A DNA stretch of 64,000 bases, from assembly GCF_900130055.1 (NCBI RefSeq), contig NZ_FQXU01000003.1, positions 585,627 through 649,626 of the forward strand. Reading direction: 5' to 3'. The notes under the pieces were generated by a model. The model searched no databases. It was not told the origin of the DNA and saw only the letters and a list, made by a program, of their open reading frames with translations. Every line of letters begins with the position of its first letter. The stretch's first letter is position 1. Of the stretch, positions 8,398-19,707 are shown in pieces. The stretch comes from Clostridium intestinale DSM 6191. Lineage in GTDB: Bacteria; Bacillota; Clostridia; Clostridiales; Clostridiaceae. Made by a program: the position numbers and the translations under genes.

Positions 8398-8424
8398 AAA
8401 GGAAACTCAAAATAAGTTTCCTTT
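8398..8424 (-). terminator. terminator after the MerR/TipAS gene
   Basis: Perfect 10-bp stem AAAGGAAACT / AGTTTCCTTT, 19 bp downstream of the MerR gene stop. Confidence 0.75.
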
Positions 8425-8442
8425 ATTAGAAATATAATCTTT

Positions 8443-9603
8443 TTAGTTTTTACATTTATCTGCATATACTTTAAAGGCTTCACCTATAAATCTTGATCTT
8501 CCTTCTCCATATTTATCATCAGTAACTTTTATCCATATATCATTATTTAAATAAAGATCAGACATATATGCCCAATGATTTTCGCCTTGATCTATTTTGT
8601 ATATTTTATTACTTTTATCTGTTTCATAAGCTATTTCTTCAATAATTTTTTGGATTTCGGAAGATGATGGATCTTTAGTTAAATCCAAAACTAAATTATC
8701 ATATAAGGTTTCTATTTTAGGTTTTTTACCACCTAAATTTATTTCTAGTACTTGACCTATGAATTTTGATGCCCCAATACCATATTTATTATCAACATCT
8801 TTTATCCATTCTTCATTAATTAGAAATAGCTTAATCATATAGAACCAATGCTCATCTCCAATTTCATCTTCAAAAATTTTATAATCCTTTTTTACAGTTT
8901 TGGTTATTGCATCGGCAATTACTTGGATTTCTTTTGATGAAGTATCTTTTCTTAAATCTTCTGAAAGTTTTTCAAACAATCTTGCTAGTTCTAGATTTGT
9001 ATCATCTAGGAGTTCTTTTTTAAATGCAGCATATTGCTCAGATAAAATTAAAAGATCACTATTAAGATTTTGCTTTACTGCTTTAGCATACTTTTCTATA
9101 CTTCCATACTCTTTTATAGCCATATCAGCTATTTCATCTTCTTTTGATCTTATTTTTTCAATCATTTCATCATATTTATCCATGCTACCGTATACCTTAA
9201 TTATCTTATCTTCATCCTTTTTAAATTCCTCAAGAACATTAAAGTATTCGCTCATATCAAATTCTTTAAAACTCATTTCACGCTCTCCTTTTATGGTTCT
9301 ATTTATTAGTTTTATCAAATCATTTAATCTATTCCTCTTTAAAATAAGAAGCTTTTTTTGATTTTCTAAAACCTTAGATCTGTCAAACCTTGGATTATCT
9401 ATGAGTTTTTTAACTTCTTTAAGGGGTATATCGAGTTCTTTAAAGAATAAAATTTGTTGAAGAGTTTCTAATGCCTCATCATCATAAAGTCTGTATTTAG
9501 CTTCTGTAGTTAAAGTTGGCTTTAACAAACCTATCTCATCATAATAATGAAGCATCCTAACACTTATGCCTGTTAAATCCGAAACTTGTTTTACTGTTCT
9601 CAT
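8443..9603 (-). CDS. MerR family regulator with duplicated TipAS-like ligand domain
   Basis: The N-terminal MerR winged helix (residues 1-70, including TVKQVSDLTGISVRMLHYYD) is followed by a coiled-coil dimer helix and then a TipAS-type domain, which in TipA binds thiopeptide antibiotics and switches the promoter on. The protein is 386 residues, well above the roughly 250 of a one-domain TipA. The extra length is an internal duplication: about residues 205-295 (ending YGIGASKFIGQVLEI) match about 300-384 (ending YGEGRSRFIGEAFKV). The gene has its own promoter with a 19-bp spacer of the kind MerR proteins activate. No dedicated resistance gene is adjacent, so it may mainly act by binding drug. 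Confidence 0.88.
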   Translation of the reverse strand: MRTVKQVSDLTGISVRMLHYYDEIGLLKPTLTTEAKYRLYDDEALETLQQILFFKELDIPLKEVKKLIDNPRFDRSKVLENQKKLLILKRNRLNDLIKLINRTIKGEREMSFKEFDMSEYFNVLEEFKKDEDKIIKVYGSMDKYDEMIEKIRSKEDEIADMAIKEYGSIEKYAKAVKQNLNSDLLILSEQYAAFKKELLDDTNLELARLFEKLSEDLRKDTSSKEIQVIADAITKTVKKDYKIFEDEIGDEHWFYMIKLFLINEEWIKDVDNKYGIGASKFIGQVLEINLGGKKPKIETLYDNLVLDLTKDPSSSEIQKIIEEIAYETDKSNKIYKIDQGENHWAYMSDLYLNNDIWIKVTDDKYGEGRSRFIGEAFKVYADKCKN

Positions 9604-9689
9604 AAATATTCCTCCAAGTTTGATTATAGAGCTTCAATATTCTCTAAACTTTGCCGGCAACGAGTTTTCAATTTCTAAGCTCTAAGTAT

Positions 9690-9720
9690 AGATTACACTA
9701 TGACATCATGTTAGGGTCAA
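9690..9720 (-). promoter_or_regulatory. MerR-type promoter with 19-bp spacer
   Basis: On the minus strand, -35 TTGACC (9715-9720) and -10 TAATCT (9690-9695) are 19 bp apart, overlapping an imperfect dyad ACCCTA...TAGTGT. Over-long spacers are the hallmark of promoters that MerR proteins activate by twisting DNA; this implies autoregulation of the TipAS gene. Confidence 0.6.
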
Positions 9721-9730
9721 TAGTTTTTTC

Positions 9731-9762
9731 AAAAAAAAAGCAACTGATATAACCTCAGTTGC
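9731..9762 (-). terminator. terminator of the first GH1 gene
   Basis: Stem GCAACTGA (9740-9747) / TCAGTTGC (9755-9762), followed on the minus strand by a run of nine T (the A run 9731-9739). Confidence 0.9.
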
Positions 9763-9785
9763 CTTTTCAAAAATTCTATTTAATA

Positions 9786-11216
<1,431 letters not shown>

Positions 11217-11316
11217 CTAAACTGTAATTATTTTTCAACAAATTAGTTCACTTGTTTACAATTATAATTATACAGTCTTTAATGAGGATATTTTTTCATA
11301 TTTTGAAATTTGTGTT

Positions 11317-13074
11317 TTAGGCTAATATGTTTTTTATATCTTCAACTATTAGATCGTAAGTTAGATGATAGCGATTGAAAAGTTCCTTTACATCAACCTT
11401 ATCTGTAAACTCTTTTGTTGCACCAAAGTTTAGGACTTTCATATCTTTAGCACCATAAAATCTTGTTATCTTTTCTCCAAATCCACCATCAAGTATTCCA
11501 TCTTCTAAAGTTATAACAACTTCGTGATTAGCCATAAGTTCAGTTAACATTTCTTTGTCTATTCCAGTTATAAATCTTGGATTAATAAGTGTTGCATCTA
11601 TATTCATAGAGTTCTTTAATTTTGCTTTTACCTTTTCTCCAAGCTCAAAGAATGCTCCAAGTGCTATTATTGCAACTTTGCTTCCCTCATTTACTTTCTT
11701 ATAAGTGTTTAATGTAGAAAAATCAGCTAAAACTTTTTCTCCTGTTGATATAACCCCTTTTCCTGGCACTTTTATTACAACTGGATGTTCATTTTGTTCT
11801 AAGCCCCATTCGATCATGCTTATATATTCTTCTTTTGTTGTTGGAGCAAGGTAAACTATATTAGGAATATTTGATATTAAAGGTATATCAAATATACTTA
11901 GATGAGTTACATCTGAGCCACTGATTCCACCACCTTGGACAAGTATTAATGCTGGATTATTATTAATAGCTAAGTCTTGTGATAATTGATCATAGGTTCT
12001 TTGTACAAATGAACTCATAACTGATACAACAGGTTTGCCTCCTTGAGATGCTATACCTGAAGCTAAAGCAATTGCATGTTCCTCTGCTATTCCAACATCT
12101 ACAAATTGATTTTTAAATTCATATCTAAATTTATTAAATCCACCCATAGGTGTTCCAGGAGATATTCCAAAAATACGACTATCTTCTCTTGCTTTCTCAA
12201 TTAGGAAGTTGTCTGTAATATCTCCATAATTTTCTCCTGAACCTGTAAATAGCGGCTTTTTAGTTTCTAAATCAAAAGGTGCAGCCCAGTGAAATGCTTC
12301 TTTGTTAATTTCAGCATCTTTATATCCCTTACCTTTTATAGTATTCATATGAACAACTACTGGATGATCTATATCTTTAACCTTTGAAAAAACCTCAATT
12401 AAAGATTCTATATCATGACCATTTTTAACAAAGTGGTATTCAAAACCTAATGCTTTAAAGAAATTATCCTCAGCTTTTCCTTCAGTTTCGCGAAGTTTAG
12501 CTAGATTTTTATATAGTCCACCATGATTGGTTGCTATAGACATATCATTATCATTTACTAATATAATTATATTTTTTCCTGAAGCACTTGCATTATTAAG
12601 ACCTTCATAAGCTTCTCCCCCACTTAAGGAACCATCACCTATAACTGCTATAATATTTTCCTTATCACCCTTTATATCACGTGCTTTAGCAAGTCCACAA
12701 GCTAAACTTACTGAAGTAGATGTATGCCCAACTATAAAAAAGTCATGTTCACTTTCTACGTGTGAAGTGTATCCTGTTATAGAATCAAATTTATCCTTTT
12801 CTATAAATCCATGTTTTCTTCCAGTTAATATCTTGTGAGGATATGACTGATGCGAAACGTCATAAACTATCTTATCTACTGGTGAATTAAAAACATAATG
12901 TAATGCTATTGTTGCTTCAACCATTCCTAAATTAGGTCCAAAATGCCCACCAGTTTGACTAACTTTATTTATTACAGCATTTCTTACTTCCTCTGCCAAT
13001 GTGTATAACTGCTCTTTATTTAATTCCTTTAAATCCTTTGGGGAATTTATGTTGTTCAAAATATTTAAGTTCAT
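11317..13074 (-). CDS. dxs: 1-deoxy-D-xylulose-5-phosphate synthase-type TPP enzyme (short form)
   Basis: Thiamine-diphosphate enzyme that would join pyruvate and glyceraldehyde-3-phosphate to give DXP, the first step of MEP isoprenoid synthesis and a precursor of thiamine and pyridoxal. The TPP-binding region GDGSLSGGEAYEG (about residues 143-155) continues to an NDNDMSI metal-site segment. The transketolase C-terminal half carries the catalytic glutamate in GIAEEHAIALASG. At 585 residues it is shorter than the roughly 620-640 of housekeeping Dxs, matching a second short Firmicutes subgroup. It is isolated from other MEP genes and has a MerR-type promoter, so it may be a stress-induced or specialised paralogue. 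The ATG has AGGAGAG upstream. Confidence 0.8.
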   Translation of the reverse strand: MNLNILNNINSPKDLKELNKEQLYTLAEEVRNAVINKVSQTGGHFGPNLGMVEATIALHYVFNSPVDKIVYDVSHQSYPHKILTGRKHGFIEKDKFDSITGYTSHVESEHDFFIVGHTSTSVSLACGLAKARDIKGDKENIIAVIGDGSLSGGEAYEGLNNASASGKNIIILVNDNDMSIATNHGGLYKNLAKLRETEGKAEDNFFKALGFEYHFVKNGHDIESLIEVFSKVKDIDHPVVVHMNTIKGKGYKDAEINKEAFHWAAPFDLETKKPLFTGSGENYGDITDNFLIEKAREDSRIFGISPGTPMGGFNKFRYEFKNQFVDVGIAEEHAIALASGIASQGGKPVVSVMSSFVQRTYDQLSQDLAINNNPALILVQGGGISGSDVTHLSIFDIPLISNIPNIVYLAPTTKEEYISMIEWGLEQNEHPVVIKVPGKGVISTGEKVLADFSTLNTYKKVNEGSKVAIIALGAFFELGEKVKAKLKNSMNIDATLINPRFITGIDKEMLTELMANHEVVITLEDGILDGGFGEKITRFYGAKDMKVLNFGATKEFTDKVDVKELFNRYHLTYDLIVEDIKNILA

Positions 13075-13113
13075 ATTTTCTCTCCTAACTTTGATTTACT
13101 TTTATATTAGGTA

Positions 13114-13144
13114 ATTATACTCCTTGAAGTTAACTCTAAGTCAA
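13114..13144 (-). promoter_or_regulatory. MerR-type (AdhR/NmlR-like) promoter of the Dxs-type gene
   Basis: On the minus strand, -35 TTGACT (13139-13144) and -10 TATAAT (13114-13119) have a 19-bp spacer. The dyad CTTAGAGTTAACTTCAAG at 13123-13140 differs at two positions from the perfect palindrome CTTAGAGTTAACTCTAAG known as the target of AdhR/NmlR-type MerR regulators that respond to aldehydes. That regulator is not encoded in this window. Confidence 0.65.
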
Positions 13145-13188
13145 TAGTTTTTTCAGACTAAGTTCCTAAAATCAAAAACTATTATGAC

Positions 13189-14052
13189 TTATATATCTTC
13201 ATTTAAAAATTTTCTTATTTCATCTCCTTGATTAATTAAAGAATGACCTTCATTAGGAAAGAAATTTACCTTAGCATGTCCTAACAATGATTTTAAACGT
13301 TTTGATGTCTTTTCTGAATGTAGCATAATATCTTTCCCACCTACAAATACTGCAACAGGCATTGTTAGTTTTAATATTTCTTCATCTCTAAATAGAGGAA
13401 TAGTCTCCTTTCTAAAGTTAAAGTGTTTCGCAATTAATTTTTGATAATTTAACATTACCTGCGGTATAAGTTTGTCCCCATTAATTCTATAGTACAATTT
13501 ATCTATTCCTTTTTCTCCTAATAACATATAGAATAAAGATTTAAAAATGAATGACTTTTTTTGAGGACCTATTCCTGCTGGACAAAGCAAAGCAAGTTTA
13601 TTTGCCTTTTGTGGATATTTAATGGAAAATTTCACCCCTAACCATGCCCCTAATGAAATTCCAACAATACTTGACTTTTCTATGGATAGAGCTTCAAAAA
13701 CATCCTTAAGCCAATTTGATAAATCATCTCCTACAAACGACAATTGAGTTTCAATACTTTTTCCTGGCTCTCCAGGCATATCTATTGCATATACTCTATA
13801 ATTCTCTGAATACTTCTCCATCTCTTTGATCCACATAACAGAATTCATACCGCTTCCATGAAGTAATACAAGTGGTGGTAAGTCTTTTTCTCCATTAGCT
13901 ATAATAAAAGTCTTTCCATAAGTTGTTTCAATATAAAATTCTTCATGACTAACCCCAGATTCATTAATTATTGATTCATAATATTTCAAAACTTCATTTT
14001 TACCTTCTTTAGATTTAAATGCAGCTTGCATCTTAACATTTTTATCTTTCAT
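13189..14052 (-). CDS. alpha/beta-fold hydrolase
   Basis: Cytoplasmic hydrolase of 287 residues with a complete triad. The oxyanion segment is LVLLHGSGMN, the nucleophile serine is in GISLGAWLG, the acid is probably the aspartate in VGGKDIML, and the histidine is in NEGHSLIN near the C terminus. A cap region lies between the nucleophile and the acid. There is no signal peptide. Family members hydrolyse esters, lactones or C-C bonds, so the substrate cannot be assigned. It is monocistronic, upstream of the Dxs-type gene on the same strand; a 10-bp inverted repeat (13144-13182 region) overlaps that gene's -35 box. Confidence 0.85.
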   Translation of the reverse strand: MKDKNVKMQAAFKSKEGKNEVLKYYESIINESGVSHEEFYIETTYGKTFIIANGEKDLPPLVLLHGSGMNSVMWIKEMEKYSENYRVYAIDMPGEPGKSIETQLSFVGDDLSNWLKDVFEALSIEKSSIVGISLGAWLGVKFSIKYPQKANKLALLCPAGIGPQKKSFIFKSLFYMLLGEKGIDKLYYRINGDKLIPQVMLNYQKLIAKHFNFRKETIPLFRDEEILKLTMPVAVFVGGKDIMLHSEKTSKRLKSLLGHAKVNFFPNEGHSLINQGDEIRKFLNEDI

Positions 14053-14188
14053 AAATACACATCCTTATTATTCATTTTCTACACCTATTATATTGTACTT
14101 TGTTTAAATTGTAAATATTTTTATTGCTATTTATTAAACTTTATTGCTATTTATTTCTTCTCATTGATTAATTAAGTTAAAAATAAAA

Positions 14189-14223
14189 AAGTATGTACTG
14201 ACATTTCACATCAATACATACTT
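14189..14223 (-). terminator. terminator after the gene remnant
   Basis: 13-bp stem with one mismatch (14189-14201 with 14211-14223) followed on the minus strand by TTTTTT. A working terminator here suggests the remnant was once an intact gene. Confidence 0.7.
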
Positions 14224-14234
14224 AAAATTTATAT

Positions 14235-14591
14235 TTACTTAAATTCTTTATTATCTAAAATAATAACATCTGATTTACATTCTTTAGCTACCTTAACTGT
14301 GTGATTTACAAGTTGTATTATATTCTTATATGATTGCTTTGCTCCCTTTACAAGCAATGGTACTCCTACAGAATCAATTTTTAATAATCTTGAAAACAAT
14401 CCACCAAAAGTCATTGCTAATGGAACAGTTGACGATGTATTTGAAAATATGATCTTCTCATTCAATACTTTTTGCATATGAAGCATAGAAGTTAAATTAT
14501 ACAACCCTGGAATCAAAATGTTTGAATTTCCTCTACCAACAGTATAAACTTTGTTTCCATCTTGATCAATTCCATATTCCGTATTTTTTGC
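14235..14591 (-). pseudogene. 3' remnant of an unrecognised gene
   Basis: The frame is open for 118 codons back to a stop at 14592-14594 but has no ATG near its 5' end. It begins abruptly in what reads like the middle of a domain (YGIDQDGNKVYTVGRGN). The longest conventional start is a TTG at 14516 giving 93 residues, with only a weak AGAGGA upstream. The C terminus (ECKSDVIILDNKEF) looks like a genuine end and is followed by a good terminator. I do not recognise the family. A 5'-truncated pseudogene fits best; a short real protein from the TTG start cannot be excluded. Confidence 0.5.
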
Positions 14592-14696
14592 TTAATTTTA
14601 CTATTGTAGTGGTGCATTATATCTTAATATTAAACATACATTAGGGAATTATTTTTTAGTTCAACATTACTATAGATATATTTTTAATAAAACTTT

Positions 14697-15620
14697 CTAT
14701 CTGTACATACTTAAAAATTTTTCTTCGTCGATTATCTTAATCCTCTGCCCAAATTTATTTAAATCAGTGGCTCTTCTAAGTTTCGTACTCATTTCGTCTC
14801 TAGTTAAAGATTCTATATCCTTCATATTTGTAACTAAGATAGTTGTACTTTTAGTTATAGAACTACATGAACTTCCCCCTAGATTTTTAACTATTTTCAT
14901 AGCTTCATCTCTTGACATAGAATTTAATTTGCCAGTAAAAACTACAACTTCATTTTTAAAAGCATCTTTATTTAAGTTCTTTAGTGCACTTTCATTTTTG
15001 TTATTAGAAATTCTATTAGATATCTTTATAACCTTCCCTTTAGTAGATGATGGCGTATATTCATTTCTATCTACAGTTCCTATTGTTACTCCTAGCAATC
15101 TCGATATTTCATCAATGTCTCTGCAATCCAATTCATCTGATATATTATTAAGTATATTACTACAAGCTAAAGCGTCATATAAAGCATCATGGTGCTTAAA
15201 TTTATATCCTAAAAAATCATTTACTGTATTTAATTTTGAGTTTTCAATTCCTTTATAAAAGTTTTTTGCAAGTTTCATTGTGCAGATGTATTTAAAACTT
15301 GGAAGTTCTATATCATAAAGCTCGGCACTATTTCTAAGAACTGATATGTCAAAAGAAGCATTATGTGCAATCACTAAACTATTGCTAAAATGATGTCCAA
15401 TCTTATCCCATATTATATCAAACTCAGGTTCATTCATAACCATTGAAGGTCTTATCCCATGAATTCCAATATTTATAGGCATAAATCTCATTTCTTTTGG
15501 TTTTATTAAATGATGAATCTTCTCCACTATTTCACCATTTTTTACAACAACCACTCCTATTGAACAGGGACTATTTCTTTTTTCATTCGCAGTTTCAAAA
15601 TCTATTGATATATAATTCAT
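14697..15620 (-). CDS. DEDD-type 3'-5' exonuclease with C-terminal BRCT domain
   Basis: The DnaQ-like exonuclease domain occupies about residues 1-170. Motif I has D7 and E9 (ISIDFETAN), motif II is HNASFDISVLR and motif III is HDALYDALA, so all metal ligands of the DEDDh class are present. The C-terminal part (about 220-300) is a BRCT domain (VVFTGKLNSMSRDEAMKIVKNLG), like that of NAD-dependent DNA ligase. Such two-domain proteins are common in Firmicutes and are thought to act in DNA repair as an epsilon-like exonuclease, distinct from PolC. A GGAGAAAATAA site precedes the ATG. It is a single gene with no repair neighbours. Confidence 0.9.
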   Translation of the reverse strand: MNYISIDFETANEKRNSPCSIGVVVVKNGEIVEKIHHLIKPKEMRFMPINIGIHGIRPSMVMNEPEFDIIWDKIGHHFSNSLVIAHNASFDISVLRNSAELYDIELPSFKYICTMKLAKNFYKGIENSKLNTVNDFLGYKFKHHDALYDALACSNILNNISDELDCRDIDEISRLLGVTIGTVDRNEYTPSSTKGKVIKISNRISNNKNESALKNLNKDAFKNEVVVFTGKLNSMSRDEAMKIVKNLGGSSCSSITKSTTILVTNMKDIESLTRDEMSTKLRRATDLNKFGQRIKIIDEEKFLSMYR

Positions 15621-15688
15621 TTATTTTCTCCATTTTTTTATATTATATCTTATTTTAAAATAATAACGCCCTGCTCTCCTCCAAATAA

Positions 15689-16246
15689 TTATAGCTTTTT
15701 ATCTATTAAACCTTTGTTTTTAAAATAATATTTATAGTTCTTTATTATTGGAATTACTTTTGTCATTGCTAACATATACCAAGCAAACATAAATATCATA
15801 TTTTTGATATCATATGCTACAAAAAATCTCGGCATATAATTAGCTGTAGTAATAATAAGCAATAAAATACATGCAACTAACATTGGTTTTGATGCTTTTA
15901 TAAATTCTTTATTACGTCTTTCAATTTCTTCAATATTATTGAATGCATTTGGTCTTTCTTCCTCATATTCTATTTTCCATAAAAAAATATCTTTATTTCT
16001 ATAAACTAACTCCCAGCCAAAGTCAGAATAAACTTTCTCATAATATTTACTAGGACGATCAACATAATCTTCACAATAATCTAAACAATATCTAACCTTT
16101 TTAGAAATATCTTTTGTAAATATGTGAGTTTTATTTTTTATTTCTGATAGCTTCCAGCCTTTCAATTGAAGGTCTTCTAACCATAGTTCATACTCAACAA
16201 AATTTAATATATTTATTTTTCTTTTCTTGAATAATTTATCCATCAT
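15689..16246 (-). CDS. DUF2812 membrane protein
   Basis: 185-residue protein with an N-terminal cytoplasmic DUF2812-like domain (about residues 10-90, with WLEDLQLKGWKL and the tyrosine-rich RYCLDYCEDYVDR) and two hydrophobic helices at about 119-137 and 144-163. The start overlaps the stop of the PadR gene by 4 bp (ATGA). PadR/DUF2812 pairs are a recurring arrangement in clostridia and bacilli. The membrane protein is of unknown function and may be a repressed target or a partner in envelope stress sensing. Confidence 0.78.
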   Translation of the reverse strand: MMDKLFKKRKINILNFVEYELWLEDLQLKGWKLSEIKNKTHIFTKDISKKVRYCLDYCEDYVDRPSKYYEKVYSDFGWELVYRNKDIFLWKIEYEEERPNAFNNIEEIERRNKEFIKASKPMLVACILLLIITTANYMPRFFVAYDIKNMIFMFAWYMLAMTKVIPIIKNYKYYFKNKGLIDKKL

Positions 16247-16575
16247 TTACTCCTTTCTAATAAAAGTATTCCATTGCAATTTAATTCATTGAGTCTCTTT
16301 ACTTCCATCTCCAATATTTCTCTTCCTAAATCAGTTGTTTTGTAAATCTTTCTTCTATCTTCAACTTTTACTGCTTTAATTAGGCCATCTATTTCTAGCC
16401 TTGAGATGCTTTTGTAAATCGTTCCTGCACCCAAAGTTAATCTTTTGTTTGTTATTTCCTCAACATGTTGCATTATTCCATATCCATGTTTCTCTTCAAC
16501 TAATGAAAGAAGAATATAATACATTGTTTCGGTCATTGGAATATATATTTTAATTGCATTTTGTAAAGATATCAT
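16243..16575 (-). CDS. PadR family transcriptional regulator (with DUF2812 partner)
   Basis: Winged-helix PadR protein of 110 residues. The DNA-binding part begins at TETMYYILLSLVEEKHGYGIM and the wing is VEDRRKIYKTTDLGREIL; short PadR proteins end in a dimer helix as here. The start chosen is ATG at 16575 (MISLQNAIKI) with GAGGTG five nt upstream; the longer frame back to 16653 would run through the -10 and spacer of the promoter. It is translationally coupled to the DUF2812 gene. PadR proteins usually repress their own operon, and the promoter has repeated GGAAT/ATTCC half-sites. Confidence 0.85.
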   Translation of the reverse strand: MISLQNAIKIYIPMTETMYYILLSLVEEKHGYGIMQHVEEITNKRLTLGAGTIYKSISRLEIDGLIKAVKVEDRRKIYKTTDLGREILEMEVKRLNELNCNGILLLERSK

Positions 16576-16620
16576 AATCACCTCTATACTCTTGTTTAAA
16601 TAACAGTATTTAACAATATT

Positions 16621-16650
16621 ATTATATTCCATTGGAATACATTCCGTCAA
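16621..16650 (-). promoter_or_regulatory. promoter with repeated GGAAT half-sites (PadR/DUF2812 operon)
   Basis: Minus-strand -35 TTGACG (16645-16650) and -10 TATAAT (16621-16626) with an 18-bp spacer. The spacer contains GGAATGTATTCC and the overlapping ATTCCAATGGAAT, so three half-sites lie where a repressor would block polymerase. Confidence 0.6.
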
Positions 16651-16690
16651 CAACTATCTCCTAAAATTAGTTAATAAAAGTCCACAAAAA

Positions 16691-16718
16691 AATAGGAGAC
16701 GTTAATCTGCCTCCTATT
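16691..16718 (-). terminator. terminator of the second GH1 gene
   Basis: Stem AATAGGAG (16691-16698) / CTCCTATT (16711-16718) followed on the minus strand by a T run (A run 16686-16692). Confidence 0.85.
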
Positions 16719-16733
16719 GCAATCACTATTTTT

Positions 16734-18263
<1,530 letters not shown>

Positions 18264-18335
18264 TTACAAATGACTATAGTTTTCTAAATATGAAAATTTC
18301 ATTCGTAAAGTATATACTTATATCTGTAATTATTA

Positions 18336-18374
18336 AAAAGAGGCCCCTCTTATATAATAAGAGATTCCTCTTTT
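18336..18374 (-). terminator. terminator of the antiporter gene
   Basis: Nested stem: outer AAAAGAGG / CCTCTTTT and inner CTCTTA / TAAGAG, just after the antiporter stop on the minus strand. Confidence 0.85.
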
Positions 18375-18380
18375 ATATAT

Positions 18381-19583
18381 CTATGCAACTTTTGTTTTAT
18401 CATCTTCTACATCTAAAAGGCTTCTTGATGATGTACTTATGGCAATTGCTCCTAGTGGGGCTGTAATTACTATTGATAGTACCGCTATTGCTAAAATTAC
18501 ATCGCCTGATTGAACTCCCATGGATAATGGTATTGCCCCCATTGCTGCTTGAACTGTTGCCTTTGGAATATAAGAAATTACACAAAATATTCTTTCTTTC
18601 CAATTAAAATCAGTTCCTAAGACCGAAATTATTACCCCAATGCTTCTTCCTATTAACCCAATAAATATTACTACTATCCCCATAGCTCCTGCATTAACTG
18701 CTACGTTTATATTAACTTGGGCCCCCACTAATACAAAAAGAAGTATTTCGGCAAATACCCAAACCTTATTTAATTTTGCTGATAATCTTTTACCTACCTT
18801 CGGCATTTTCTCTAGAATTATGAATCCGATAGTCATAACGCCTAAAAGTCCTGCTATCTCGACCTTATTTTTAAGTAAATTTTCTAAGGCGGTGAGCATT
18901 ATAGCTGTCCCAACTATAAGTAACACCTTTTTTGTATCTCTGATATGATATTTTTTAAATGCCCATACCATTATAAATCCAATAATAGCTCCAGCAGCAA
19001 TTCCTAAAACTATCGAAACCGGAATTCCTAATAACTTTACGCCTATATTTACATGGCTTCCGCTATATAAACCTAAAAATGTTGTAAATATGGTTATAGC
19101 AAACACATCGTCAATTGATGCACCTGCTAATATTAATGTTGGAATCCCTTTTTTTGTTCCAATTTTATTGTCTATAAAATTAAGCATCTGTGGAACTACT
19201 ACAGCTGGTGATACTGCAGCAATAATAAACCCTAATAAACCTCCTTGAATAAATGAAAATCCTAAAAACTTAGTTGATGCAAAAGCTATAAAAAACCCTT
19301 CAATAAGTCCAGGTATACAACTCATTTTTATAGCCGTTTTTCCAACCTTTTTTAAATCTTCTACGCTTACACCAAATCCTGCTCTAAGAAGTATGATTAT
19401 TAGTGCAATTTTACGAAAATCTGCTGATGCATTTAGAATATCTGGTTGCAGTAAATCAAATCCGTAAGGACCTAAAATTACTCCTAAGATGAGCATTCCT
19501 AATAATCCAGGCATCTTTAATTTCGTAAAAAGAGTATTTGCTAGTATCCCTAGTAAAATTATAATTGCTAAACTTGTTGCCAT
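18381..19583 (-). CDS. CPA-type cation:proton antiporter under fluoride riboswitch control
   Basis: 400-residue membrane protein with about 12 hydrophobic helices and the architecture of the monovalent cation:proton antiporter family (NhaP/Kef-like transport domain, no TrkA-N tail). Conserved features include GMLILGVILGPYG in TM2 and the GASIDDVFAITIFTTFLG segment, whose paired aspartates (DD) are the ion-binding motif in this superfamily. The ATG has GGAGGAG upstream. A fluoride aptamer and terminator lie 36-110 bp upstream. Antiporters of this class are known members of the fluoride regulon; they may export fluoride or restore ion balance when fluoride enters. The riboswitch makes fluoride the likely physiological signal. 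Confidence 0.88.
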   Translation of the reverse strand: MATSLAIIILLGILANTLFTKLKMPGLLGMLILGVILGPYGFDLLQPDILNASADFRKIALIIILLRAGFGVSVEDLKKVGKTAIKMSCIPGLIEGFFIAFASTKFLGFSFIQGGLLGFIIAAVSPAVVVPQMLNFIDNKIGTKKGIPTLILAGASIDDVFAITIFTTFLGLYSGSHVNIGVKLLGIPVSIVLGIAAGAIIGFIMVWAFKKYHIRDTKKVLLIVGTAIMLTALENLLKNKVEIAGLLGVMTIGFIILEKMPKVGKRLSAKLNKVWVFAEILLFVLVGAQVNINVAVNAGAMGIVVIFIGLIGRSIGVIISVLGTDFNWKERIFCVISYIPKATVQAAMGAIPLSMGVQSGDVILAIAVLSIVITAPLGAIAISTSSRSLLDVEDDKTKVA

Positions 19584-19613
19584 TTTTTCTCCTCCAATTT
19601 TTTAGTAAAATAT

Positions 19614-19697
19614 AAAAAACTCCTACAGGTACACTTATACAAGGACCTGCAGGAGTCATTAGCTAAATTGCGATTAAGGTGAACTCCATCACCTATG
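19614..19697 (-). promoter_or_regulatory. fluoride riboswitch (crcB motif) with overlapping terminator
   Basis: Read on the minus strand, the aptamer begins AGGTGATGGAGTTCACCT (19677-19694), the P1 hairpin whose GGAGT loop forms the fluoride pseudoknot. It continues with AGCTAATGACTCC, matching the conserved AGCUGAUGACUCC strand of the crcB motif. That ACTCC is also the start of a 12-bp terminator stem (19645-19656 with 19619-19630, one G-U pair) followed by six T (19614-19619). Pseudoknot and terminator therefore compete for the same bases, as in a transcriptional ON switch. Confidence 0.92.
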
Positions 19698-19707
19698 AAT
19701 TACTCTG

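Noticed and set aside
9740-9762. Operator for the MerR/TipAS gene
   Set aside because: The palindrome is a GC-containing stem followed by nine T on the minus strand, which is the terminator of the GH1 gene; the MerR-type promoter is the separate 9690-9720 site.
16576-16653. N-terminal extension of the PadR protein
   Set aside because: It would run across the clear -10 element and spacer palindromes; GAGGTG supports the ATG at 16575.
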